NCBI RefSeq assembly: GCF_900107045.1
Contig: NZ_FNON01000010.1
Location: 248,001 to 312,000, forward strand
DNA length: 64,000 nucleotides
Reading direction: 5' to 3'
DNA from: Amycolatopsis xylanica
GTDB taxonomy: Bacteria; Actinomycetota; Actinomycetes; Mycobacteriales; Pseudonocardiaceae
Positions within the stretch are counted from its first letter, which is position 1, and every line of letters begins with the position of its first letter. Both the position numbers and the translations under genes were made by a program. Below are positions 41,888-49,633 of this stretch, in pieces. The notes under the pieces were generated by a model. The model was not told where the DNA came from. It did not search any database and saw nothing but the letters and a program-made list of their open reading frames with translations.

Positions 41888-41997
41888 TCGATGACAAGTC
41901 GATGTCGTCCTGTTGCCAGCGGTGCCGGAGGACTCGTGAGTGCCGCGGGTGGGTTCTAGCGGTCCGGTACTTGGTTACCTGTCGCCTTAGTGTCGGT

Positions 41998-42044
41998 GCG
42001 AGTGGAAGGTTTGCTCCGTTGGGTGCAGAAATTCTTCCACTCGC
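41998..42044. repeat. Inverted repeat with GCGAGTGGAAG arms
   Basis: GCGAGTGGAAG (41998-42008) and CTTCCACTCGC (42034-42044) are perfect 11-bp arms around a 25-nt loop. The GCGAGTGG/CCACTCGC ends match the hairpin at 57545-57595. Confidence 0.75.
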
Positions 42045-42065
42045 GCGGCTAGTTCACCGTGGCAC

Positions 42066-42118
42066 GTGACAAGGGGCGCCCTTGTCACGCTGTGGGTGAC
42101 AAGGGCGCCCCTTGTCAC
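42066..42118. repeat. Two mirror-related 23-bp palindromes
   Basis: The first unit (42066-42088) starts GTGACAAGGGG and ends CCCTTGTCAC; the second (42096-42118) starts GTGACAAGGG and ends CCCCTTGTCAC. Each is nearly self-complementary and they are exact reverse complements of each other, 7 bp apart. They could form two small stem-loops or one large stem. Confidence 0.8.
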
Positions 42119-42447
42119 CCAGACCGCGGCCGGGTGAGTGGGAACTAGGCGTTCAACGCCTTAACCAGCACACATAAGCCACTTTCGTTCCCCTGAGGTT
42201 GAGGAGGGCGAGTGCGTCTTGGTCGTTGACGTTCGCATCGAGTTCGACGAGCTTGTGGGTGGTGTCGGGCTTGTCCCGGACGCTGGCGCTAGACGATCGG
42301 GCCGGGTAGCAAACAGCATGATCATCTGGGCGAGCGCTGCCCCGGTCATCCTCAAAGGACTCGTTGCGGCGGAGCCGTGGTACTGGTGTCACCTGACCGC
42401 TGCGGCGGACCGGTAGAGGTGTTGCGCGGCAAGCGTTTCCGCGACGT

Positions 42448-42834
42448 TCAGCGTTTCCTCTGGCTGGCGCGGCGTATGCGCTCGACGCGCGCGTCGACGT
42501 CAGCCGGATCGTCCATCCCGAGCTTGGCTCGGCGCTGGAGCTTGGAGATGACAGTGTCGGCGAGCGGGGCGTCCCGCCACTTCCGCCAACCCTTCGTCAA
42601 CCACATCGACTTCTTCGCCGCAAGCCTGGTCTCGGCCTTTTCGGCCGACTCGAATGCGACCGGGCCGGCGGCCGTGGCCAAGACCTGGCGTTCACGGTGT
42701 CGGTCGGCGCGGTTGGGGAACTGCTTGTTCCGCCGGATGTTCTTGCGTGAACTCTTGTCGTTCTCGCCGTAGTCGTTGCGCCGGTCTTTGGCGTAGCTGA
42801 GCGCCTTTTTCTCTTGCGGGCTCTTCCGCGCCAT
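42448..42834 (-). CDS. Hypothetical highly basic protein
   Basis: This 128-residue protein is very rich in Lys/Arg ('MARKSPQEKKALSYAKDRRN', 'DYGENDKSSRKNIRRNKQF', 'RADRHRERQVLATAAG'), with a helical second half containing 'SMWLTKGWRKWRDAPLADTV'. It has no signal peptide or membrane span. Similar 'ARKSPQEKKALSYAKDRRN' starts occur in uncharacterised actinobacterial proteins as I recall; nucleic-acid binding is plausible from charge only. GGAGGCAGAG lies upstream of ATG 42834. It is divergent from the ankyrin gene. Confidence 0.72.
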   Translation of the reverse strand: MARKSPQEKKALSYAKDRRNDYGENDKSSRKNIRRNKQFPNRADRHRERQVLATAAGPVAFESAEKAETRLAAKKSMWLTKGWRKWRDAPLADTVISKLQRRAKLGMDDPADVDARVERIRRASQRKR

Positions 42835-42927
42835 GCTCTGCCTCCTCCGGCCGTCCTCTAGTGCAGCTGAGCGTACCGGCGAGTTTGTGTCCGACACACG
42901 TGATTTGTTGGTAGGACAGCGAACCTC

Positions 42928-43293
42928 TTGAATGACTTCGTGTTGACTGTCCTGGTGAGTGACGAGGACGGCTACTGGACGCCGGCACACCATGCGGTCG
43001 AGCATTTCGACGTGGCGACGTTGGCGCGCCTGCTGGCTGCGGGCAGTGATCCCGATGAAGTCTTCGGTGACATGACGCTGCTGACACACGCCATCGACGC
43101 GGAAGGAGACGGCGCCGCGCAGACCGGTGAGCCGTTGAGCGTTCACCTGACGGCGGTCCTGCTGGCATTCGGCGCCGACCCCACCTTGCCCGACCCCGCC
43201 GGGCGTTCGCCGATGGACATGGCGGCGGCATATCGCCACGACCTCGCGATCAGGCTGCTGCAGCGGCACATCGGTCAGCGAGATGGCGAATAG
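42928..43293 (+). CDS. Ankyrin-repeat protein
   Basis: This ~121-residue protein shows about three ankyrin repeats: 'YWTPAHHAVEHFDVATLARL', 'MTLLTHAIDAEGD' and 'VHLTAVLLAFGADPTLPDPA', then 'GRSPMDMAAAYRHDLAIRLL'. Small bacterial ankyrin proteins mediate protein binding, sometimes as immunity-like or regulatory partners. The start is uncertain: TTG 42928 or GTG 42955 (V-SDEDGYWTPAH), the latter matching homologues better. No partner gene is evident. Confidence 0.8.
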   Translation: MNDFVLTVLVSDEDGYWTPAHHAVEHFDVATLARLLAAGSDPDEVFGDMTLLTHAIDAEGDGAAQTGEPLSVHLTAVLLAFGADPTLPDPAGRSPMDMAAAYRHDLAIRLLQRHIGQRDGE

Positions 43294-43396
43294 AGCCGAT
43301 GTGTCCGATGAATGAGCCCACGGCAAGGGCGCTCGTGGGCCATTCTGGCGCTGAGCCGTGTCATCGCTGTGATCGCGGCACCGCAGGCTGTGCCTC

Positions 43397-45406
43397 ATGC
43401 GAACTGGGGTGTTCCTGCGCTGGGTGGCGCATCCGCTGACCATCGGGGCCACCGCGGTGCTCCTGCTCAACGATCACGTGTTCAAACAGGCATGGCCGGG
43501 ACTCGTCACCGGCAAGCTCAGCGACGTGGCCGGGCTGGTGGTGGCGCCGCCGGTGCTCGGGCTGCTGCTCGGCCTGTTCCTCGCCGACCGGATCGGCGCC
43601 GCGGTCGCGGTAGTGCTGACCGGTGCCGGATTCGCCGTGGTCAAGCTGACTTCCGCGGGTGCCGAGGCCGCGTCGGCGGTGTGGTCGGGGATCAACGGGC
43701 CTTCGGTCGTTCTCGCTGATTCGAGCGACCTGGTCGCGCTGCCCGCGCTCGGGCTTGCCTGGTGGGCCTGGCGTCAGGCTGCGTCGGCTCCGCCGCTGCC
43801 GGACGGCCTCGTCTTCCGGGCGCGGGTGGTGGTCGCGGTGCCGTTCGCGGTGCTGGCGATCTGCGCGACTTCGGCGCCTGCCAGCTCACTTCCGTCGGTC
43901 GACTCCGTGAGGAGCGAAGACGGGAGCGGCGGGCAGGTGGTCATCGAGGTGGGCGGGCTGGCTTACGGCTCCCGGTCGGGTGTCGACGGCTGGACTCCGC
44001 TGCCGGGGAGACCGCCGTCCGACCCGCGACAGCAGCGTCGGCCGCAGACCGAACCCTGCGTGCCGGACGACGCCGCGCACTGCTATCGGGTGCATGGCGG
44101 TGGTGGCTTCGACCCCGCGGAGGCGGTGCCGCGTGGCGGTCGCATGCTCGGCGTCGACGAGACGACCGACGCCGGCGAGAGCTGGCACACCGCGTGGGAG
44201 GTGCCTGCCGCCCGGTGGCAGTTCGTGCTGCGCCAGCATCCGTTTCCCGCCGGGGTCGATCGCGTGGAGAGCGTGGCCAGTGTGGAGGTCATGGTCCGCA
44301 CCGTCCAGGGCGGACACGAGGTGATCGTGGCCAACGGCGTCGAAGGACTGGCGGTGCGCGGCGCTGACGGTGCTTGGCGGCGGGTGCCGGTCGTGGTCCC
44401 TGGCCTGGAGATCCGGCCCATGCCGCTCACCGGGTTCGGCCGGGCGATCGGGGTCGAGGTCTCCACTGCGGGCCTGATCGCCGTGCTCGCGCTGGTGATC
44501 GGGATGTCGGTGGCGGCGGGCCGGGCCGGTGCCCGGCTCGGACGCGGGTTCGCGCCGGTAGTGGTGCCGCTCGTCCTGCTCAGCCTGGCGGCTTTACCGA
44601 TTCTCGGCGCGGTCGCGTTCTTCGCCTCGACCGCGAGAATGTCGACCGGGCTCTGGCTGGTGGTCGACGTGTGCTTGTTCGGGAGCCTCGCCGGTTTCGC
44701 GCTGACTCGACGGTTACTGCCGCGATCGCGCGTGGCGGTGGTCATCGGCGCCGCCGTCCTGACCGGGCTGGCGTCCGTCGGCCCCCTGCTCGGCTGGACG
44801 GTGGGGCACCCGCAAGAACACGACCCCGCCGTCGAGCTCGGCCTGATCCTCGCGGCTTGCTGCCTGGTCGGGGTCGTCGTGACAGGTTGGTGGGCAGGCC
44901 GGGACCCCGGGGGTTCACGAGTCCGTGAGCGGCATGGCGCGCTGATCGGAGAACACGCGGGCGACGACGCGCGCAGTGGAGGTACTGGGATGAGAACGTT
45001 GCACGTCGGATTGCGGGTGACCGACCTCGAGCGGTCACTGGCGTTTTACACGGCCGTCGGCTACGAGATCGTCGGCCGCGTGCCCGAGACGCCGATCGGG
45101 CAGTTGACCATGCTCAAGCTCCCCGGCGACGAGTTCGTCACCGTCGAGCTGGTTCACGACGGCGATCCGGTCGACCTTGGCACCGGCGTGAGTCATTTCG
45201 TCGTGCGGGTCGAGTCGATGGACGGCACGCTCGACGCGCTGGCTGGGCACGGGATCGAGCCGTCCGCCCCGGCGCACGAAAACCAGGACGGCCTGAAGAC
45301 GGCGTTCATCGCCGACCCCGACGGCCGCCGGATCGAACTTGTCCAATGGCCAGCGGGCCACCCCGACGGCATGACCGCCGCCGACTTTCTCGCGGAAGAG
45401 GAGTGA
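43397..45406 (+). CDS. Membrane protein in frame with a VOC domain (possible fusion)
   Basis: One uninterrupted frame of 669 residues. Residues 1-531 form a membrane protein: N-terminal helices ('IGATAVLLLNDHVFKQAWPG', 'VTGKLSDVAGLVVAPPVLGL'), a large extracytoplasmic beta-rich part (~160-360) and four C-terminal helices ending 'AACCLVGVVVTGWWAG'. After a ~40-residue polar linker, residues 532-669 are a complete VOC domain ('MRTLHVGLRVTDLERSLAFY', 'LKTAFIADPDGRRIELVQ'). GGAGG at 44978-44982 precedes ATG 44990 by 7 nt, so the VOC part is probably also or only translated separately, and the stop of the membrane gene has been lost or the genes have fused. Confidence 0.75.
   Translation: MRTGVFLRWVAHPLTIGATAVLLLNDHVFKQAWPGLVTGKLSDVAGLVVAPPVLGLLLGLFLADRIGAAVAVVLTGAGFAVVKLTSAGAEAASAVWSGINGPSVVLADSSDLVALPALGLAWWAWRQAASAPPLPDGLVFRARVVVAVPFAVLAICATSAPASSLPSVDSVRSEDGSGGQVVIEVGGLAYGSRSGVDGWTPLPGRPPSDPRQQRRPQTEPCVPDDAAHCYRVHGGGGFDPAEAVPRGGRMLGVDETTDAGESWHTAWEVPAARWQFVLRQHPFPAGVDRVESVASVEVMVRTVQGGHEVIVANGVEGLAVRGADGAWRRVPVVVPGLEIRPMPLTGFGRAIGVEVSTAGLIAVLALVIGMSVAAGRAGARLGRGFAPVVVPLVLLSLAALPILGAVAFFASTARMSTGLWLVVDVCLFGSLAGFALTRRLLPRSRVAVVIGAAVLTGLASVGPLLGWTVGHPQEHDPAVELGLILAACCLVGVVVTGWWAGRDPGGSRVRERHGALIGEHAGDDARSGGTGMRTLHVGLRVTDLERSLAFYTAVGYEIVGRVPETPIGQLTMLKLPGDEFVTVELVHDGDPVDLGTGVSHFVVRVESMDGTLDALAGHGIEPSAPAHENQDGLKTAFIADPDGRRIELVQWPAGHPDGMTAADFLAEEE
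44990..45406 (+). CDS. VOC domain protein, internal start
   Basis: This alternative gene model covers the C-terminal 138 residues of the preceding entry. ATG 44990 with GGAGG 7 nt upstream is a textbook start. The protein is a complete glyoxalase I-like VOC module ('VGLRVTDLERSLAFYTAVGY', 'GVSHFVVRVESMD', 'IADPDGRRIELVQWP') of normal family length. Metal ligand candidates are His5 and the Glu of 'RIELVQW'. The DHFR-like gene follows 2 bp downstream, so the two are probably co-expressed. Confidence 0.6.
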   Translation: MRTLHVGLRVTDLERSLAFYTAVGYEIVGRVPETPIGQLTMLKLPGDEFVTVELVHDGDPVDLGTGVSHFVVRVESMDGTLDALAGHGIEPSAPAHENQDGLKTAFIADPDGRRIELVQWPAGHPDGMTAADFLAEEE

Positions 45407-45408
45407 AG

Positions 45409-45981
45409 ATGGCCAGGACGCCACTTCGGCTTTATATGTCCATGTCGGTCGACGGGTACATCGCCGGGCCGGACGATCGGCCGGGCCAGGAACTCGGGCG
45501 CGACGGCGGGCGGTTGTTCGACTGGCTCGACGACCGGATGTCCGACGGGATCAACGGGCAGATCTACGCCGAGGCATCGGCCACCGGCGCCGTGGTTTCC
45601 GGCCGCCGCACGTTCGAGCTGGCCGGTCGCTGGCAAGGCGACCATCACGACGGCGTGCCGATCCACGTGCTCACCCGCGACATCGACCCGGCCGACGAGC
45701 CGCCGGGCAGCGCGAAGTTCTACACCGATGTCAACGCGTGCGCCGACGAGGCCCGTGCAGCCGCGGGAGATCGCGCGGTGCTGGTCCACGGCGCGAGTGC
45801 GGCGCAAGCGTTGCTGGCGGCGGGGCAACTCGACGAACTCGAACTGCACCTCGTCCCCGTCCTGCTCGGTGGCGGACGGCGGCTGTTCGAGCCGACCGGG
45901 CTCGGCCACGTCGAATTGGAGCCCGTCCGACGGCTGGAAGGCCGCAACGCCACGCATTTGCGTTATCGCGTAGTCCATTGA
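45409..45981 (+). CDS. Dihydrofolate reductase/RibD-like family protein
   Basis: This 190-residue protein belongs to the RibD C-terminal/DHFR-like superfamily: 'LRLYMSMSVDGYIAGPDDRP' at the start, 'GAVVSGRRTFELAGRW', 'VPIHVLTRDIDP' and 'LVPVLLGGGRRLFEP'. The 'VLGGGRRLF' end is typical of small YyaP/YwjB-like proteins. NADPH-dependent reduction is likely but the substrate is unknown. ATG 45409 is preceded by GAAGAGGAG. It is tightly linked to the VOC gene. Confidence 0.9.
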   Translation: MARTPLRLYMSMSVDGYIAGPDDRPGQELGRDGGRLFDWLDDRMSDGINGQIYAEASATGAVVSGRRTFELAGRWQGDHHDGVPIHVLTRDIDPADEPPGSAKFYTDVNACADEARAAAGDRAVLVHGASAAQALLAAGQLDELELHLVPVLLGGGRRLFEPTGLGHVELEPVRRLEGRNATHLRYRVVH

Positions 45982-46047
45982 GACGGGCCATAATCGCAGG
46001 GGGTTCTCGGTTCGCCACCTGGCGGGCAAGGGGCGGGGGAGTGGATC

Positions 46048-46402
46048 ATGCGGACTATTGTCAGTGCCGCCATGGTGATTGCCGTTGGTGTGACAGCGCG
46101 CAGGACCACATCGCCTTTTCGCCAAGACCGCCCTGTTCGTCCACAGTGGACGTGAGGCGACGCTGACCGTGCCCGCGGCCTGGGCGGCCCGCGTCTCGAT
46201 CTCGTGGGGCAACCGGGCGGCCGAGTGGACGACGAGCCTGCGGATTCCCGCCTGCCCTGTGCCGCACTCGGAATCGGGCTCGTGGCTGGTCTTTCCCGGC
46301 GGCTTCTTGGTCGACGAGCCCGCCTGCGTGCCGCTCGAAGTCGGATCGGGAAGCGAGGTCAGGACCGTTCACGTCTCGGTGGGCACTCCGTGCCCTGCTT
46401 GA
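46048..46402 (+). pseudogene. Frameshifted remnant of a small secreted protein
   Basis: ATG 46048 opens a signal-like segment ('MRTIVSAAMVIAVGVTA') that soon hits a stop, while the next frame (offset by one base, overlapping at ~46095) continues 'RLFAKTALFVHSGREATLTV', 'PAAWAARVSISWGNRAAEWT' and 'SWLVFPGGFLVDEPACVPLE' to a stop at 46402. The two halves together resemble the end of a small exported actinobacterial protein I recall from related genomes. A single-base indel best explains it. Sequencing error is an alternative. Confidence 0.45.
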
Positions 46403-46416
46403 GGCCGATGTGCTGG

Positions 46417-46869
46417 TCAGCCAAACTCGCTGTCGACGGCGCCGGCTCGCGCGATGGCGTTCGCGTGGTCGATCTCGGCCATGTGTTCCTCGGCCCAGGC
46501 CCGCAGTGCTGCCAGCGGTGTTTCCAATGACAGGCCCAGGTCGGTAAGGCGATAGTGCACCCGCGGCGGCACGGTCGGCTCCACCCGGCGGGCGACCAGC
46601 CCGTCCTGGACCAGGCTTCGCAGGGTCACCGACAGCATTTTCTGTGACACGCCGGGCATCTGACGCCGCAAGTCGGCGAACCGCACCTCGCCAGGAGCCG
46701 TTCCGGCGAGCACCTTGATCGCCATCGAAGTCCACTTGGTGCCGATGCGGTCCAGCAGCTGACGCGTCGGACACGCGGGATCGAACAGATCACCCTTCGC
46801 GCGTGCTGGTCGAGTGGTCACCCGCACCTCACCACCTGTCGGCAATGTGCCCTCTTGGCGACCCATCAT
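46417..46869 (-). CDS. HxlR family transcriptional regulator
   Basis: This 150-residue winged-helix regulator has the HxlR landmarks 'CPTRQLLDRIGTKWTSMAIK', 'VRFADLRRQMPGVSQKMLSV', 'TLRSLVQDGLVARRVEPTVP' and 'VHYRLTDLGLSLETPLAALR', with Cys33 at the usual N-terminal position that often senses aldehydes or oxidants. It is divergent from the hydrolase gene (48 bp apart), with paired GGTAACC direct repeats in between. It likely regulates itself and the hydrolase. Confidence 0.93.
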   Translation of the reverse strand: MMGRQEGTLPTGGEVRVTTRPARAKGDLFDPACPTRQLLDRIGTKWTSMAIKVLAGTAPGEVRFADLRRQMPGVSQKMLSVTLRSLVQDGLVARRVEPTVPPRVHYRLTDLGLSLETPLAALRAWAEEHMAEIDHANAIARAGAVDSEFG

Positions 46870-46888
46870 AGGTCACCTACCGTTTGCT

Positions 46889-46905
46889 GGTAACCAATGG
46901 TAACC
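46889..46905. promoter_or_regulatory. GGTAACC direct repeats, candidate HxlR site
   Basis: Two GGTAACC copies at 46889 and 46899 are spaced exactly 10 bp apart in the divergent HxlR/hydrolase promoter. The phasing suggests a protein site. A GGAGG ribosome binding site for the hydrolase follows. Confidence 0.4.
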
Positions 46906-46917
46906 GCTGGAGGCACC

Positions 46918-47787
46918 GTGCACCGCATTCCCACACTCCGCACCGCGCAGGTCGAACTGCGCCGGATCGCGACCAACGGCATCAACGCCACCGTGGCCGT
47001 CGCGGGCGCCGGTCCCGCGGTCGTGCTGCTGCACGGCTTCCCGCACACCTGGCAGGTCTGGAGCGAGATCATCGGCCCGTTGTCCGAGCACTACCGGGTC
47101 ATCGCGCCCGACCTGCGCGGGTTCGGCGCCAGCACCCGCGCGCCGGACGGCTACGACGCCGCCACGCTTTCCGCCGACCTCGCCGGAATCCTCGACGCCC
47201 TCGCCGAACCCACCGCGGCCGTGGTCGCGATCGACGCGGGTGTCCAGGTCGCGGCCCTGCTCGCCCTGCGGCGACCCGGCCGGATCCGGCGCCTGGTCCT
47301 CATGGAAGCGGTGCTGGGCTCACTGCCCGGCGCCGAGGAGTTCCTCGCCGCCGGCCCGCCCTGGTGGTTCGGCTTCCACGCCGTCCCCGGTCTCGCCGAG
47401 ACGGTCCTGACTGACCATGAGGCGTCCTACATCGACTGGTTTCTCACCGCCGGCACCCTCGGACGCGGCCTGCCACCGGACATCCGCGACGCGTTCGTCA
47501 ACGCCTACACCGGAACCGATGCACTCCGCTGCGCCTTCGCCTTCTACCGGGCGCTGCCCACCACCGCCCTCCAGATCGGCGCCGCCGTGGCAGACAACCG
47601 GCTCACCATGCCCACGCTGGCGATCGGAGCCCACCCGGTCGGCGCCGCGCTGGAACAACAGCTACGCCCCATCACCGACGACCTCACCGCACACGTCATT
47701 CCCGACTGCGGCCACATCATCCCCTTGGACCGTCCTCGTGAACTGCTCGATCTCCTGACGCCGTTCCTCGCCGCGGACCGAGTGTGA
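46918..47787 (+). CDS. Alpha/beta hydrolase, epoxide-hydrolase-like
   Basis: This 289-residue protein is read from GTG 46918, favoured over ATG 46897 because GGAGG precedes it by 4 nt. Family features are the oxyanion motif 'LLHGFPHTWQVW' (HGxP), 'VIAPDLRGFGASTRA' and the C-terminal His in 'IPDCGHIIPLDRP'. The nucleophile elbow reads 'VVAIDAGVQVAAL', so the nucleophile is Asp, as in epoxide hydrolases and dehalogenases, but the usual Gly-His before it ('GHDWG') is replaced by Ala-Ile. The 3' end overlaps the convergent MFS gene by 71 bp. Confidence 0.9.
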   Translation: MHRIPTLRTAQVELRRIATNGINATVAVAGAGPAVVLLHGFPHTWQVWSEIIGPLSEHYRVIAPDLRGFGASTRAPDGYDAATLSADLAGILDALAEPTAAVVAIDAGVQVAALLALRRPGRIRRLVLMEAVLGSLPGAEEFLAAGPPWWFGFHAVPGLAETVLTDHEASYIDWFLTAGTLGRGLPPDIRDAFVNAYTGTDALRCAFAFYRALPTTALQIGAAVADNRLTMPTLAIGAHPVGAALEQQLRPITDDLTAHVIPDCGHIIPLDRPRELLDLLTPFLAADRV

Positions 47788-49111
47788 GTACCACCGTGAT
47801 CGCCAGCGTCATGGTGCCGGCTATGACGAAGCTGATGTGCAGGCCGCCGACGAAGTCGCCTGCCGCGGCGACGACCGCGCCGAGGACCGCGATGCCGAGT
47901 GCGGTACCGGTCTGCCGCGCGGTGTTCACCGTCGCCGAAGCGACGCCGGAGCGTTCGCGGGGTACGGCCGCGAGCGCGGCGAGATTGGTCGGTCCGAGCG
48001 CGAGTCCCATGCCGGCGCCGAGTGCCGCGAACAGCACCGCGACCACCGGATACGGTGTGCTCGCCGTGATCGTGGCGCAGGCCAGCAACGCCAGGCCGGT
48101 CAGCCCGTAGCCGAGGACCAGCACTCGCCCGCCCCACCGGCCTGCCAGCAGCGAGAACACGGAGCTCGCCAACACCAGCGGCAGGAACCGGACGCCGGCG
48201 CCCGTCGCCGAGACTCCTCGCACGGTCTGAAGATAGAGCGACAACAGGAAGAACGAGCCGTAGGACCCGGCGCCGAGCACGAAGGACGCGACCGTGATCG
48301 CCGCGAACCGGCCGTTGGAGAACAGCGAGAGCGGCAGCATCGGCCGTACGCTGCGGGACTCCACCCACACGAACGCGGCCAGGCATGCCATCGCGCCCGG
48401 GAGGCAGACCAGCACGCCGGTCGCGCTCCAGCCGGAATGGCCTGCCTCGATCACGGCGTAGACGAGCAGCCCGGTCCAGGCGATCGCGAGAACCTGCCCG
48501 AGCGGGTCGAGTGAAGCGTGCTCCGGGTCGGCCGACTCACGCAGCGACCGGAGCCCGAACCCGAGCGCGAGCGCGCCCAGCGGCAGGTTGATCAAGAAGA
48601 TGCTGGGCCAGCCGAAGGCGTCGGTCAGCGGGCCGCCGACGAGTGGGCCTGCGACGAACGCGAGAGCGCCCACCATGCCCCACACGCCCAGCACCCGCGC
48701 GCGCCGTCCCGGATCGGGATAGGCCTGGGCCATCAGGGACAGCCCGCCGGGGATGAGCACCGAACCGGCCGCGCCCTGCAGGATGCGGGCGGCGATCAGC
48801 CAGCCGATGCCGGGGGCGAACGCGCAGCAGGCCGACGCGATCGTGAACACGGCCAGTCCCGCGAGGAACACCCGCTTGCGGCCGAAGCGGTCGCCGAGCG
48901 TGCCCGTGGTCAGCATGACGGTGGCGAGCGCGACGGTGTAGCCGTCGAGCACCCATTGGAGATTCGACAGCGGACCGCCGAGTGACCGTTGGATGGCGGG
49001 CAGCGCGACGGTGACCACACTGGAATCCAGCAGCGCCATGAAGGTGGAGAGGAACAGTACGGCCAGCATCACGCCACGAGACCTGTTGATAACGATTGTC
49101 GTTTGTGTCAC
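47717..49111 (-). CDS. MFS drug:H+ antiporter, DHA2 (14-TM) family
   Basis: This 464-residue transporter of the EmrB/QacA group has 'MLAVLFLSTFMALLDSSVVT' with 'VALPAIQRSLGG' (motif D1-type), 'GTLGDRFGRKRVFLAGLAVF' (motif A) and 'GLALGPTNLAALAAV' in the second half, with about 14 hydrophobic helices. GTG 49111 is preferred: TTGACC, a 19-bp spacer and CAAGCT would place transcription start at or next to the GTG, giving a leaderless message. The spacer contains the MerR-type palindrome 49125-49146. Divergent from merR. Substrate unknown. Confidence 0.93.
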   Translation of the reverse strand: MTQTTIVINRSRGVMLAVLFLSTFMALLDSSVVTVALPAIQRSLGGPLSNLQWVLDGYTVALATVMLTTGTLGDRFGRKRVFLAGLAVFTIASACCAFAPGIGWLIAARILQGAAGSVLIPGGLSLMAQAYPDPGRRARVLGVWGMVGALAFVAGPLVGGPLTDAFGWPSIFLINLPLGALALGFGLRSLRESADPEHASLDPLGQVLAIAWTGLLVYAVIEAGHSGWSATGVLVCLPGAMACLAAFVWVESRSVRPMLPLSLFSNGRFAAITVASFVLGAGSYGSFFLLSLYLQTVRGVSATGAGVRFLPLVLASSVFSLLAGRWGGRVLVLGYGLTGLALLACATITASTPYPVVAVLFAALGAGMGLALGPTNLAALAAVPRERSGVASATVNTARQTGTALGIAVLGAVVAAAGDFVGGLHISFVIAGTMTLAITVVLTLGPRRGTASGDRAVHEDGPRG

Positions 49112-49124
49112 GCGGACAGCTTGC

Positions 49125-49146
49125 GACCTCAAGCCGGCTTGAGGTC
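49125..49146. promoter_or_regulatory. SoxR-like MerR operator in the MFS promoter
   Basis: A perfect 22-bp palindrome with arms GACCTCAAGCC and GGCTTGAGGTC; its core CCTCAAG...CTTGAGG is the classic SoxR-box form. It lies within the 19-bp spacer between TTGACC and CAAGCT of the minus-strand MFS promoter, the distorted spacing typical of MerR-activated promoters. Confidence 0.75.
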
Positions 49147-49157
49147 AACTGGTGATC

Positions 49158-49535
49158 ATGTGGCCGATCGGCGAGGTGGCGGCGAGGCTCGGGCTCGCGG
49201 TGTCGGCGTTGCGGTACTGGGATGAGCGCGGCCTGGTGCGTCCGACGCTGCGCCGTTCGGGAAAACGCTTCTACGGCGAGGAAGAACTGCACCGGCTGGC
49301 GGTGGCGAAGATGTTGCAGGACACCGGCTTGCTCAGTCTCGACGAGATCGCGACCGTCGTGCACGGACCGGCCCGTGGTGACGACTGGCGCGACGTCCTC
49401 CGCGCACGGCTCGCCCTCGTCCGGGATCAGCAGGCGAAACTCGCCCGGGCGGAGGCGTTCCTCGAACACTTCCTCACCTGCCCCCGCCGGGATCCGGTCG
49501 CCGACTGCCCCCACCTGCGAGTCGGCGACGAATGA
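49158..49535 (+). CDS. MerR family transcriptional regulator
   Basis: This 125-residue regulator begins 'MWPIGEVAARLGLAVSALRYWDERG', a canonical MerR HTH, followed by 'LRRSGKRFYGEEELHRLAVA', a helical hinge and a dimerisation coiled coil. The C-terminus has 'FLTCPRRDPVADCPHLRVGD' with two Cys but lacks the CxxCx5C iron-sulphur motif of SoxR despite the SoxR-like operator between it and the MFS gene. GTG 49152 is an alternative start. It probably activates the MFS exporter in response to drugs or redox compounds. Confidence 0.93.
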   Translation: MWPIGEVAARLGLAVSALRYWDERGLVRPTLRRSGKRFYGEEELHRLAVAKMLQDTGLLSLDEIATVVHGPARGDDWRDVLRARLALVRDQQAKLARAEAFLEHFLTCPRRDPVADCPHLRVGDE

Positions 49536-49633
49536 AGGCCTGACAGGTCCGTGCCAGCGTCGTGTGCGGTCGGTGCCAGCGGCTCTCACCACACTTTGGA
49601 ACAAGATTCCAGAGACGGCTTAAGGAGCCTCAT

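Larger units (their letters stand above)
41888..42447. other. Gene-free, palindrome-rich gap after rlmN
   Basis: About 560 bp without a convincing gene. It contains CGTGAGTG at ~41935 (the arm sequence of the palindrome family seen at 50768 and 57353), the hairpins listed at 41998-42118, and a less structured half (42150-42440). Short open frames there on both strands lack ribosome binding sites and family character; a decayed gene is possible. Confidence 0.5.

Noticed and set aside
42153..42392. Short minus-strand frame with 'LVELDANVNDQDALALLNLR'
   Set aside because: It looks somewhat protein-like and could be a remnant, but has no start signal, no recognisable family and several competing frames.
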